Shown here piece by piece: positions 1-12,048 of a stretch of DNA of 64,000 nt (positions within the stretch are counted from its first letter, which is position 1; every line of letters starts with the position of its first letter). The position numbers and the translations under genes are program-made. The stretch is from Pristionchus mayeri (taxonomy: Eukaryota; Nematoda; Chromadorea; Rhabditida; Neodiplogasteridae), in NCBI GenBank assembly GCA_036245805.1, contig BTRK01000005.1:3100001-3164000 (forward strand), written 5' to 3'. The notes beneath the pieces are model-generated. The model was not told where the DNA came from. It did no database searches and was given only the letters and a program-made list of their open reading frames with translations.

Positions 1-1040
1 CAAAAACCACTAAAAGGTGGGGTTCCAAGCGAGATATGATTTTTTTGAAGAATCTCGACCCGGTTTTTCGATATTTTCAACGTGATTTCGCACTCACCCG
101 GCTTTGGTGTGAACATGAAAGTTTCTTAAAATAATTTTCCGCGCATTTTGAGCACAAGCTGGCCAATGTATCTCAAAAATGAACGATGTTACGTCAGATC
201 CGGAACCAAGTCCGGAAAATGCCTAAAAGCCGGTTCCATGACAAATAGCTGGTACAAAATTTTTCCCGTCTCCACTGGACTCTACCATAATTTTCTTTTG
301 GATATTGCTCAAACTTTTGCAGCTAGTTCCTCCGGCTCATGCAATCTCTCAGAAGACGCGTGATATAACATCGTTTCAATTGGAACCGTCTGGTTGATGA
401 TGAAGAGAGCGCATTGGTGAGAAATCGAATGTCGAATTCAACCATGTCTTCGTGCATTTTCCGGTCAACTTTCAAGTCTCTGTGATCGAGATATTCATCC
501 AGAAGTTTAACTATATCTCCAGAATCACGCTCAACGATATCAGTGGCATTCGGTTGACGCAAGACTTATCTTACGCTCACCGCTATCAGTGGCATTCGGT
601 TGACTTACGTATTTTCAATAGTTATATATATTTTCAATAGCTAAATATGAAACTTGTCTATCAAATAAACATTTTTTTCGATGAAGCACTTACATTGAAA
701 TATGCGAAATATGTCAATTTATCAACATTATGATGACGTAGGCATCTGCAAAATTATCACATTGCCAGGCATAATATATTTATGAGGAAAAAAGAGTTAA
801 AACGGTAGGCAGTACACCTAACCGAGCACAACGAGAGCCGCGTGTGTTCATTACACGCATACTACGAATCACTCTCTTCGCTACCAACGTTCGCCTTTGC
901 TCCGTCGTCAAGAGTAGCAAGAGAACGGGGAGCAGGCAGTGAGATGAGGTGAACAAAAGAGTGAAATCATGCACTAGTCTGGAGTCGAATTCAGGGGGAA
1001 AACACATATTGCAGCAGTATTAATATTGCCCCGATATGAT
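1..1040. other. Intergenic, with decayed repeat fragment
   Basis: No gene is supported here. Roughly positions 190-285 contain a stretch (tccggaaaatgcctaaaagc, then a 'gacaaata..tggt' block) resembling the arms of the foldback at 48449-50163, which carry tccggaaaatgtctaaaagc and 'gacaaata..ctggt' in the same order. It is probably a diverged piece of a related repeat. The short open frames on both strands show no domain and no splice context. Confidence 0.4.
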
Positions 1041-4000
1041 GAGTATTCTTTGATATGGAGCTACATGCTCTAAGGCCAAATGTTAAACACGGTCTGTTCA
1101 TCATTTCTCATTTTTACTGAGAACCTATCAGCGAACTTAACTCTTCGAAAAATTTTTGAAAGCGTATTGTGCTCGTTTTTCGAAAAGCGATCGTCTTTCT
1201 CGATGCATACAAGGAGTATTCTTTGAAATGGAGCTACATTCTCTAAGGCCAAATGTTAAACACGGTCTGCTCATCATCTCTCATTTTTACTGGCAACCTA
1301 TCAGCGAACTTCTCTTCGAAAAATTTTTAAAAGCTTATTGTGCTCGTTTTTCGAAAAGCGATCGTCTTTCTCGATGCATACAAGGAGTATTCTTTGAAAT
1401 GGAGCTACATGCTCTAAGGCCAAATGTTAAACACGGTCTGTTCATCATTTCTCATTTTTACTGGGTCCCTATCAGCGAACTTGACTCTTGGAAAAAATTT
1501 TTGAAAGCGTCTTGTGCTCGTTTTTCGAAAAGTGATCGTCTTTCTCGATGCATACAAGGAGTATTCTTTGAAATGTAGCTACAAGCTCAAAGGCCAAATG
1601 TTAAAAACTTTATGTTCATCATCTCTTCTTTTTACTGGGTCCCTATCAGCGAACTTGGCTCTTCGATACATTTCTGAAATCGTGATATGCTCGTTTTTCG
1701 AAAAGTGATCGTCTTTCTCGATGCATACAAGGAGTATTCTTTGAAATGGAGCTACAAGCTTTAAGGCCAAATGTTAATCACGGCCTCTTCATCATCTCTC
1801 ATTTTTACTGGGTCCCTATCAGCGAACTTGACTCTTGGAAAAAATTTTTGAAAGCGTCTTGTGCTCGTTTTTCGAAAAGTGATCGTCTTTCTCGATGCAT
1901 ACAAGGAGTATTCTTTGAAATGTAGCTACAAGCTCAAAGGCCAAATGTTAAAAACTTTATGTTCATCATCTCTTCTTTTTACTGGGTCCCTATCAGCGAA
2001 CTTGGCTCTTCGATAAATATCTGAAATCGTCATGTGCTCGTTTTTCGAAAAGTGATCGTCTTTCTCGATGCATACAAGGAGTATTCTTTGAAATGTATCT
2101 ACAAGCTCAAAGGCCAAATGTTAAAAACTTTATGTTCATCATCTCTCATTTTTACTGGGTCCCTATCAGCGAACTTGACTCTTCGAAAAATGTTTGAAAG
2201 CGTCTTGTGCTCGTTTTTCGAAAAGCGATCGTCTTTCTCGATGCATACAAGGAGTATTCTTTGAAATGGAGCTACATGCTCTAAGGCCAAATGTTAAACA
2301 CGGTCTGCTCAACATCTCTCATTTTTACTGAGAACCTATCAGCGAACTTGACTCTTCGAAAAATTTTTGAAAGCGTATTGTGCTCGTTTTTCGAAAAGCG
2401 ATCGTCTTTCTCGATGCATACAAGGAGTATTCTTTGAAATGGAGCTACATTCTCTAAGGCCAAATGTTAAACACGGTCTGTTCATCATCTCTCATTTTTA
2501 CTGGCAACCTATCAGCGAACTTGACTCTTCGAAAAATTTTTGAAAGCGTATTGTGCTCGTTTTTCGAAAAGCGATCGTCTTTCTCGATGCATACAAGGAG
2601 TATTCTTTGAAATGGAGCTACATGCTCTAAGGCCAAATGTTAAACACGGTCTGTTCATCATCTCTCGTTTTTACTGGGTCCCTATCAGCGAACTTGACTC
2701 TTCGAAAAATTTTTGAAAGCGTATTGTGCTCGTTTTTCGAAAAGCGATCGTCTTTCTCGATGCATACAAGGAGTATTCTTTGAAATGGAGCTACATGCTC
2801 TAAGGCCAAATGTTAAACACGGTCTGTTCATCATCTCTCATTTTTACTGGCAACCTATCAGCGAACTTGACTCTTCGAAAAATTTTTGAAAGCGTATTGT
2901 GCTCGTTTTTCGAAAAGCGATCGTCTTTCTCGATGCATACAAGGAGTATTCTTTGAAATGGAGCTACATGCTCTAAGGCCAAATGTTAAACACGGTCTGT
3001 TCATCATCTCTCGTTTTTACTGGGTCCCTATCAGCGAACTTGACTCTTCGAAAAAATTTTGAAAGCGTATTGTGCTCGTTTTTCGAAAAGCGATCGTCTT
3101 TCTCGATGCATACAAGGAGTATTCTTTGAAATGGAGCTACATGCTCTAAGGCCAAATGTTAAACACGGTCTGCTCATCATCTCTCATTTTTACTGGCAAC
3201 CTATCAGCGAACTTCTCTTCGAAAAATTTTTAAAAGCTTATTGTGCTCGTTTTTCGAAAAGTGATCGTCTTTCTCGATGCATACAAGGAGTATTCTTTGA
3301 AATGGAGCTACAAGCTTTAAGGCCAAATGTTAATCACGGCCTCTTCATCATCTCTCATTTTTACTGGGCCCGTATCAGCGAACTTGACTCTTGGAAAAAA
3401 TTTTTGAAAGCGTCTTGTGCTCGTTTTTCGAAAAGTGATCGTCTTTCTCGATGCATACAAGGAGTATTCTTTGAAATGTAGCTACAAGCTCAAAGGCCAA
3501 ATGTTAAAAACTTTATGTTCATCATCTCTTCTTTTTACTGGGTCCCTATCAGCGAACTTGGCTCTTCGATACATTTCTGAAATCGTCATGTGCTCGTTTT
3601 TCGAAAAGTGATCGTCTTTCTCGATGCATACAAGGAGTATTCTTTGAAATGTAGCTACAAGCTCATAGGCCAAATGTTAAAAACTTTATGTTCATCATCT
3701 CTCATTTTTACTGGGTCCCTATCAGCGAACTTGACTCTTCGAAAAATGTTTGAAAGCGTCTTGTGCTCGTTTTTCGAAAAGCGATCGTCTTTCTCGATGC
3801 ATACAAGGAGTATTCTTTGAAATGGAGCTACATGCTCTAAGGCCAAATGTTAAACACGGTCTGTTCATCATCTCTCATTTTTACTGGCAACCTATCAGCG
3901 AACTTGACTCTTCGAAAAATTTTTGAAAGCGTATTGTGCTCGTTTTTCGAAAAGCGATCGTCTTTCTCGATGCATACAAGGAGTATTCTTTGAAATGGAG

Positions 4001-7000
4001 CTACATGCTCTAAGGCCAAATGTTAAACACGGTCTGTTCATCATCTCTCGTTTTTACTGGGTCCCTATCAGCGAACTTGACTCTTCGAAAAATTTTTGAA
4101 AGCGTATTGTGCTCGTTTTTCGAAAAGCGATCGTCTTTCTCGATGCATACAAGGAGTATTCTTTGAAATGGAGCTACATGCTCTAAGGCCAAATGTTAAA
4201 CACGGTCTGTTCATCATCTCTCGTTTTTACTGGGTCCCTATCAGCGAACTTGACTCTTCGAAAAAATTTTGAAAGCGTATTGTGCTCGTTTTTCGAAAAG
4301 CGATCGTCTTTCTCGATGCATACAAGGAGTATTCTTTGAAATGGAGCTACATGCTCTAAGGCCAAATGTTAAACACGGTCTGCTCATCATCTCTCATTTT
4401 TACTGGCAACCTATCAGCGAACTTCTCTTCGAAAAATTTTTAAAAGCTTATTGTGCTCGTTTTTCGAAAAGTGATCGTCTTTCTCGATGCATACAAGGAG
4501 TATTCTTTGAAATGGAGCTACAAGCTTTAAGGCCAAATGTTAATCACGGCCTCTTCATCATCTCTCATTTTTACTGGGCCCGTATCAGCGAACTTGACTC
4601 TTGGAAAAAATTTTTGAAAGCGTCTTGTGCTCGTTTTTCGAAAAGTGATCGTCTTTCTCGATGCATACAAGGAGTATTCTTTGAAATGTAGCTACAAGCT
4701 CAAAGGCCAAATGTTAAAAACTTTATGTTCATCATCTCTTCTTTTTACTGGGTCCCTATCAGCGAACTTGGCTCTTCGATACATTTCTGAAATCGTCATG
4801 TGCTCGTTTTTCGAAAAGTGATCGTCTTTCTCGATGCATACAAGGAGTATTCTTTGAAATGTAGCTACAAGCTCATAGGCCAAATGTTAAAAACTTTATG
4901 TTCATCATCTCTCATTTTTACTGGGTCCCTATCAGCGAACTTGACTCTTCGAAAAATGTTTGAAAGCGTCTTGTGCTCGTTTTTCGAAAAGCGATCGTCT
5001 TTCTCGATGCATACAAGGAGTATTCTTTGAAATGGAGCTACATGCTCTAAGGCCAAATGTTAAACACGGTCTGTTCATCATCTCTCATTTTTACTGGCAA
5101 CCTATCAGCGAACTTGACTCTTCGAAAAATTTTTGAAAGCGTATTGTGCTCGTTTTTCGAAAAGCGATCGTCTTTCTCGATGCATACAAGGAGTATTCTT
5201 TGAAATGGAGCTACATGCTCTAAGGCCAAATGTTAAACACGGTCTGTTCATCATCTCTCGTTTTTACTGGGTCCCTATCAGCGAACTTGACTCTTCGAAA
5301 AATTTTTGAAAGCGTATTGTGCTCGTTTTTCGAAAAGCGATCGTCTTTCTCGATGCATACAAGGAGTATTCTTTGAAATGGAGCTACATGCTCTAAGGCC
5401 AAATGTTAAACACGGTCTGCTCATCATCTCTCATTTTTACTGGCAACCTATCAGCGAACTTCTCTTCGAAAAATTTTTAAAAGCTTATTGTGCTCGTTTT
5501 TCGAAAAGTGATCGTCTTTCTCGATGCATACAAGGAGTATTCTTTGAAATGGAGCTACAAGCTTTAAGGCCAAATGTTAATCACGGCCTCTTCATCATCT
5601 CTCATTTTTACTGGGCCCGTATCAGCGAACTTGACTCTTCGAAAAATTTTTGAAAGCGTATTGTGCTCGTTTTTCGAAAAGCGATCGTCTTTCTCGATGC
5701 ATACAAGGAGTATTCTTTGAAATGGAGCTACATGCTCTAAGGCCAAATGTTAAACACGGTCTGCTCATCATCTCTCATTTTTACTGGCAACCTATCAGCG
5801 AACTTCTCTTCGAAAAATTTTTAAAAGCTTATTGTGCTCGTTTTTCGAAAAGTGATCGTCTTTCTCGATGCATACAAGGAGTATTCTTTGAAATGGAGCT
5901 ACAAGCTTTAAGGCCAAATGTTAATCACGGCCTCTTCATCATCTCTCATTTTTACTGGGCCCGTATCAGCGAACATGACTCTTGGAAAAAATTTTTGAAA
6001 GCGTCTTGTGCTCGTTTTTCGAAAAGTGATCGTCTTTCTCGATGCATACAAGGAGTATTCTTTGAAATGTAGCTACAAGCTCAAAGGCCAAATGTTAAAA
6101 ACTTTATGTTCATCATCTCTTCTTTTTACTGGGTCCCTATCAGCGAACTTGGCTCTTCGATACATTTCTGAAATCGTCATGTGCTCGTTTTTCGAAAAGT
6201 GATCGTCTTTCTCGATGCATACAAGGAGTATTCTTTGAAATGTAGCTACAAGCTCATAGGCCAAATGTTAAAAACTTTATGTTCATCATCTCTCATTTTT
6301 ACTGGGTCCCTATCAGCGAACTTGACTCTTCGAAAAATGTTTGAAAGCGTCTTGTGCTCGTTTTTCGAAAAGCGATCGTCTTTCTCGATGCATACAAGGA
6401 GTATTCTTTGAAATGGAGCTACATGCTCTAAGGCCAAATGTTAAACACGGTCTGCTCAACATCTCTCATTTTTACTGAGGACCTATCAGCGAACTTGACT
6501 CTTCGAAAAATTTTTGAAAGCGTATTGTGCTCGTTTTTCGAAAGGCGATCGTCTTTCTCGATGCATACAAGGAGTATTCTTTGAAATGGAGCTACATGCT
6601 CTAAGGCCAAATGTTAAAAACTTTATGTTCATCATCTCTTCTTTTTACTGGGTCCCTATCAGCGAACTTGGCTCTTCGATACATTTCTGAAATCGTCATG
6701 TGCTCGTTTTTCGAAAAGTGATCGTCTTTCTCGATGCATACAAGGAGTATTCTTTGAAATGGAGCTACAAACTTTAAGGCCAAATGTTAATCACGGCCTC
6801 TTCATCATCTCTCATTTTTACTGGGTGCCTATCAGCGAACTTCTCTTCGAAAAATTTTTGAAAGCGTATTGTGCTCGTTTTTCGAAAAGCGATCGTATTT
6901 CTCGATGCATACAAGGAGTATTCTTTGAAATGGAGCTACATGCTCTAAGGCCAAATGTTAAACACGGTCTGTTCATCATCTCTCATTTTTACTGGGTCCC

Positions 7001-7034
7001 TATCAGCGAACTTGACTCTTCGAAAAATGTTTGA
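1041..7034. repeat. 173-bp tandem satellite array, about 34-35 monomers
   Basis: A head-to-tail array of a monomer of about 173 bp. Equivalent positions recur at 2281, 2454, 2627, 2800 and 2973. Every monomer carries tgctcgtttttcgaaaag, then gatcgtctttctcgatgcat and acaaggagtattctttgaaa. Several monomer types alternate (cggtctg, cggcctc or actttatg after the gttaa box), and some are 171 bp because two bases are missing before ctcttcg. Type order repeats as larger blocks: the run from 3059 recurs at 4269 (1210 bp, seven monomers) and again at 5306 (1037 bp, six monomers), so this is a higher-order repeat. Edges are abrupt, and the right edge stops inside a monomer near 7034. Confidence 0.96.
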
Positions 7035-8094
7035 ATATAAGAACGGGCATACAATTTTAAAAAAAGTTAAGGGAAATTGAGTGCACATATACAATTTGGT
7101 TCGATATTGTAGCCTAGTGCGTTGTGATATCTCGAATTTGGATTGTTAGAGGTCTACGGGGTTCTAATGAGGTCGGCCTAGTAATGTGTGGGGTAGATTG
7201 AATGCTAATTTCTAACAGGGGTACCGGAATAGCTTTGTTGAAATGAAAACGATATCGAACACAGTTGGATAACTTAATGGCCGTAAATCGGTAAATTCAT
7301 GGGAACACAAAAAAAGTTTTGGAGACGTCGAGAACGCTAAAGTATACAAGAACATCTATAACTTTATATCCAGAGGAATGAGTGGAACGATGGGAAAAGC
7401 ACAATGAGAAACAAGAGTATGAATACTTCACAAGTAATCATTGATCAATAAGCAGAAATGAAATAAACACTCGCTTAAATAAACAAGGGACAACATCATA
7501 GAAATTTTCGAAAAACTGCAATAAAAAACGAGAAATCACAGTTAAATCTGATCACATGAAATCACAGGAAATCGTTCGCCTAAGTATGATGGAATGACAA
7601 AACATAAACATTGGAATGTTTATTTGGAAGGTTAGCAATTTTCACATAACGTCCGAGGCGTTTGTTGAATGCGGGGAATTATAAGTACTCACTGAATCAA
7701 CATACAACGCGGCATGAAACAATTTGACAAATTCGTAAAGTATTGGTTGGAAATCAGAACTACATAATCGACATCTAATGGAATCGCAGTGACCAACTCT
7801 TACAAGGAAGTATAATATCACAGAGACGGGTAATCAATTCACAACGAAAGTACAATCCTGAACATCGACTATTTCACGCATAAGGAAAGAGCGACAATTG
7901 GAGACATAATCAGCGTTTGTGGCGGGAGGGATTGTCGGGAAACAGAAAGAAAAGCAATACCATATTCGAATAGATACAATCCACTTTGGAAAACGCAGTT
8001 AATTAATTGGGTCAGAAAGTAAATTGGGAATATACTGCACCATGGAAAGGGAAGATGAGCGGAGAAGGATGTGCGGATTTGCCTGCTTTCCTGC
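7035..8094. other. 3' flank of receptor copy 1, no gene seen
   Basis: AT-rich spacer with no supported gene. Around 7110-7230 it matches 16370-16480 (shared phrases such as gtgatatctcgaa, ggtctacggggttct and taccggaat), showing that the downstream flank was duplicated together with the receptor gene. Confidence 0.6.
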
Positions 8095-11000
8095 TCAGAC
8101 TGCAGTTTCAGCGCCGTAAGGCTTGCTAGCAGCCACGAACTTCTGGATCTGTAAGTACTCATTACAGGTCTTATGAGGCGAACGTTAAGGCGGTCACTCT
8201 ATATCAACGACGACATATTGAAATACATTTAATATATTTGATGAAGTATATGCAAACCCTGCAGTAATCAGAAGGATCAGCTTGGACAGTTTGCGGCACT
8301 AGTTTATGGCGTCAGTTCGACATTGCATTTGCTCGCGCGAGAACACTAACACTAACCCGCGGGAAATCTGAGCGCACTTTGATTCTAAAAAAAAACTTTG
8401 ATTCTGCCTTACTCTCTTTTTCGTCATTGGCTTCTTGCTCTGCCACTCCGCTGCCATCTGCTCGAAGTACGCCCGCGAGGCCGTCTCGTGATCCAGCTGA
8501 GCTGGCATCTTTTCCCTACAACAATGATTCAAATAGCGATCCAAAACATCTTCAAGCCCTGCGGTTTTTCATCGAAACAATCAAGATTTAAATTAGTATG
8601 TTTAACTTTAAAAGATGGAATAGTGGTTCAAAAATGTTTCGAAAACGTTCTGCAGTGACCGTACTTGATTACTTTAAAGTTGGAAGTAGTTTTGTGCGTT
8701 TTTTTGGAATAAATTTCCCGGGTGCGCTCTGCGTGCATCTATTTGCATCCCGTTTCTTCATTTTCACAATTTAATCAAGCCCGGTCGTTGGTCGCTTCAT
8801 GTGATATTTAGGATAATCCCTTTTCCGAGAAACTCATGTATTCCTCTGATTAAAATCGAGCGCCTGCGATTAAAAAATAACTAAAAATACCCGGTCTTAT
8901 TACGGTAATTGTGTTAACTTGGTAAAGCTCGGCTACGGATATGATGGGGGGTATCAGTGGACTTTGCTCCATGAGTCATTGCACATTGCATTTCTTTGAA
9001 AAATCATTGTGTCCCCTCTCCCAAGTATCTCCCAAGTACTAGTATGTTTAAGTTCTCCCGCTCATTGATGTCTTCTTTACCCGAATTCCGATAATATCAT
9101 GCCTGTGGTAGCTCTCTATTCAATGCCAAATATCATACATACGTTTGAATAGCAGCACGCGATATGATTCAACCATAGCCAAACTCTCAGTTTCAATACC
9201 TGCCATCTCGACCACAGAAAGTCACGCAAACGCTCGGGTTATTCTGGGAAACTCATCGTATCGAAAACTTGTAAAATTAGTATGTTTTCGCCTAACGACG
9301 TGTTAAGCTTGTCTTGCAACAAATTGCAAATACCCCCCCCCCCACTTATCTGCACCCGAAAAATACATCTGAAAATCAGACAAGAGCCGTGCCCCTAGCA
9401 CTTCATAGGTGCTTCTTCGTATGCTACTTTCATCATACCTCTTCGACTTTCGAGGACACCATTTTATCCAGTACTAATATACCCCAATAGCGCTTTCGCA
9501 CACTCGAGAAGTAACGATAGGCTCACTTCACTGGGCACCCGAAGAACGGGAAGAAGCGGTTGTCCTCCTCCGAGTTTTTCATTTTTGTTCGATTTTCGAA
9601 AACCAAGTCCTAGTATACACCTCGTATATCATGACGATGATAGTTCAACTCAATATAATTTTTTTTCGAGAACGAGACTTACTTCACTGGGCATCCGAAG
9701 AAGGAGAAGAAGCGGATGCACATCCGCATTTTCTTTCACCCAATTTCCCCTTTTGTTAGACCTTTGAAAACCAGAATCACTTGTAAAAATACATCTCTTT
9801 TCATTGGCTATACTAGGTCAGTATCACTTTATTAAAGAACGATGCACTCACCTCACAGGGCATCCGAAGAAGGAGAAGAAGCGGTTGCGCATGCCCTTGT
9901 GAGCTGCGATGAGAATGCAGTGGGTTAGAGCACCGTTCAGGGAGTGAATCTGCGAGATTATTTACGGATAAATTGCTCATGGAAATACACCTATTCAAAG
10001 GTGAACGAGAAATATAGGGAGAGGGTAGAAAGAGCTTAGATGGGGATACAAATGTAACCGTACCGGAAAGTAGAACAGGCAGCAGGTGCGGTAGTCTATC
10101 TTCCCTGTGATCCACAGTAGGGAGGGCACGAGAGAAGCAAGATGCATAGTCGCAGAGACTGCGATTGAGGGGAGGATAGCCTCGCTGAACGCGAGTGCCT
10201 CCTTTACCTGGAATTGGTTACTGATTACTTCAGAGTTTAGCCTGCAAGACGTGAATGGGAGCTCGTGTCTATCATTCTTTACAAAAATGGTATTTTCCGC
10301 ATTGTAATTGGTGAACGAAATGCTATGATAAGACATGCTTAGGACCCAATTGAGCAAATCGTGCTAAAATTAGTTGGAAGTGTAAGCCGCATAAACCGAC
10401 ATATCATGAGTAGACTCGCCTGGTAAGTGGAATTGAGCACGACTCCACCGTCGTCGGTGGACACTCTGAGGCGCTTCAGCTCTCGACGAGCGTGAACTCT
10501 GAGCCCGGTGGAAATCTGAAGGGAGTGCTAGTGTATGTTTTCTCAGGCGACAAAATCTAATATTTTGCAAGGTAGAGGCAGTGCGATAAAATACGAGATA
10601 TATACCTGGATTTACACGAAATTGCAAACAGAATATGACTCACCAATATGGTACACATCTCAATGACAAGCAGCGCAAAGAGCATCTCAAAGCTGAGTTT
10701 GACTGAAATATTCTCAATCGGCGCTAGAAACACGACAATGTGCCTTTTGATAGCTTTTAATGACTTCACGTATACAAAATTTCTTTGTGCACAGGAGAGC
10801 AATACTGCTCCACAGCGTAATGCCAATGTCACATGTACTGCTTCATAATTTGTTTATTTCGCGTATGACGCATTTCTCAACTAAACGCAAACGACTTCAT
10901 AATTCCTAGCATTCCATTGCCCCGAATGGACACTCATCCGTTTATGTCTATCCAACTCACAGATAAACAATGCTGCAGCAATTGCTAGCGCGAGGAGCAG

Positions 11001-12048
11001 ACAGGCGCCCAGCATGATCCCGCAACCCAGATAGCTTGTTTTGGACTGCTCGTAGACGGCCGCGTGTCGCACAGCGAAGACCCTGCGAAATATTGATTCA
11101 AAAGAGCGAAATTTTCCTTTAGATTAGATACAACGATTCCGATGTATTGTATTTAGCGCGAAACCTGTAGAAATGTTCCTACAACTTTCCATTTAGAAGA
11201 ACCGCATTCGTATATGTTTGTTTACAAATGAAACGTTTCGCACCTCTCCAAGGTTGTCATGAGCGCCAGGGAACTGCTCAACGTGAACAGGACATTTTGC
11301 GCTATTATGAAGGGGAGCTCCTTGGCTGAAATGGATTCGGAATGTACTACCTAACTAATTGATATGAAATTAGTTCTGAACTGGCGCATTTGTCAGTGGA
11401 CACTCTGAGGCGCTTCCTATGTAGATTATTGATAGGCAAGGAACAATCATCTACTCGCCGTTTCCGTCCGGTCGGAGATTCTCCGAGGCAAAGTTGTAGA
11501 CGAACATGCCGGCCTGTACCAACAACAGTAGCATCTGCGCGCCTGCCGTCGACGCCATTAGCACCCTGAAATAGTACTTCGTATATTCTTCGTCAGGCCG
11601 AATGGGGTGAGAAAAGTGGGTGACTCATCATCCTTATTCGTGCACAATGAACATGATTGAGTGTGACTGTTTGGTTGATTGAAAAAACTTCCTATCATGT
11701 GGAATTTGAGCAATCATCTCGTTACTTTCCACGCTTCAGACCGGCCGAGCGGTGATAGTGGAAAATGGAGAGAAAAATCCCGTAATTTCGCACTCTACTC
11801 TTTGTTCCAAGGCCTTCCACTAAACATGTCGCATAATAATAGTTGGTGCGCGCAGCCATTTTCCATTGCATAATGCTCACACTTACGACAACATCTGACT
11901 AATACAGATACTATTGTACTCACTTGCAGTTCGTATGCCTCGCCTGATTGCTGATCACCGTGAGGAAGCATGGCGTCATCACTGCAAGTGCGCCCGTATT
12001 GATTGCCGACTCGATGATCAGATAGGTGTACTCCTCGAATGGAGCCAT
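8095..12048 (-). CDS. 7TM chemoreceptor, Sra-superfamily/Sre-like, copy 1
   Basis: Ten exons read 3'-ward from 12048: 11924-12048, 11459-11565, 11244-11325, 10961-11082, 10644-10702, 10420-10515, 10064-10207, 9852-9949, 8413-8515 and 8095-8148; 329 residues. Visible marks are the TM1 exit 'ARHTNCK', 'LERVFAVRHAAVYE' after TM3, 'STYQVKEALAFSEAILPS' before TM5/6, 'IDYRTC' before TM7, and a polar cytoplasmic tail. HxNxK, LER..A and YQ.KE are typical of the Sra/Srab/Srb/Sre group; Sre is the closest guess. All joins keep frame and match the paralogue at 24789-28495 phase for phase. Introns 2 and 6 use GCGAGT donors where the paralogue has GTGAGT and GTGAGC. The ATG follows a tactttcag spliced-leader-type acceptor by six bases. 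Expected role: chemosensory receptor in a sensory-neuron membrane; ligand unknown. Confidence 0.8.

Noticed and set aside
1041..7034. CRISPR-like array or a multi-copy peptide gene
   Set aside because: Units are continuous 173-bp tandem monomers without unique spacers, and the frames shift between monomers; it is a satellite in a eukaryotic genome.
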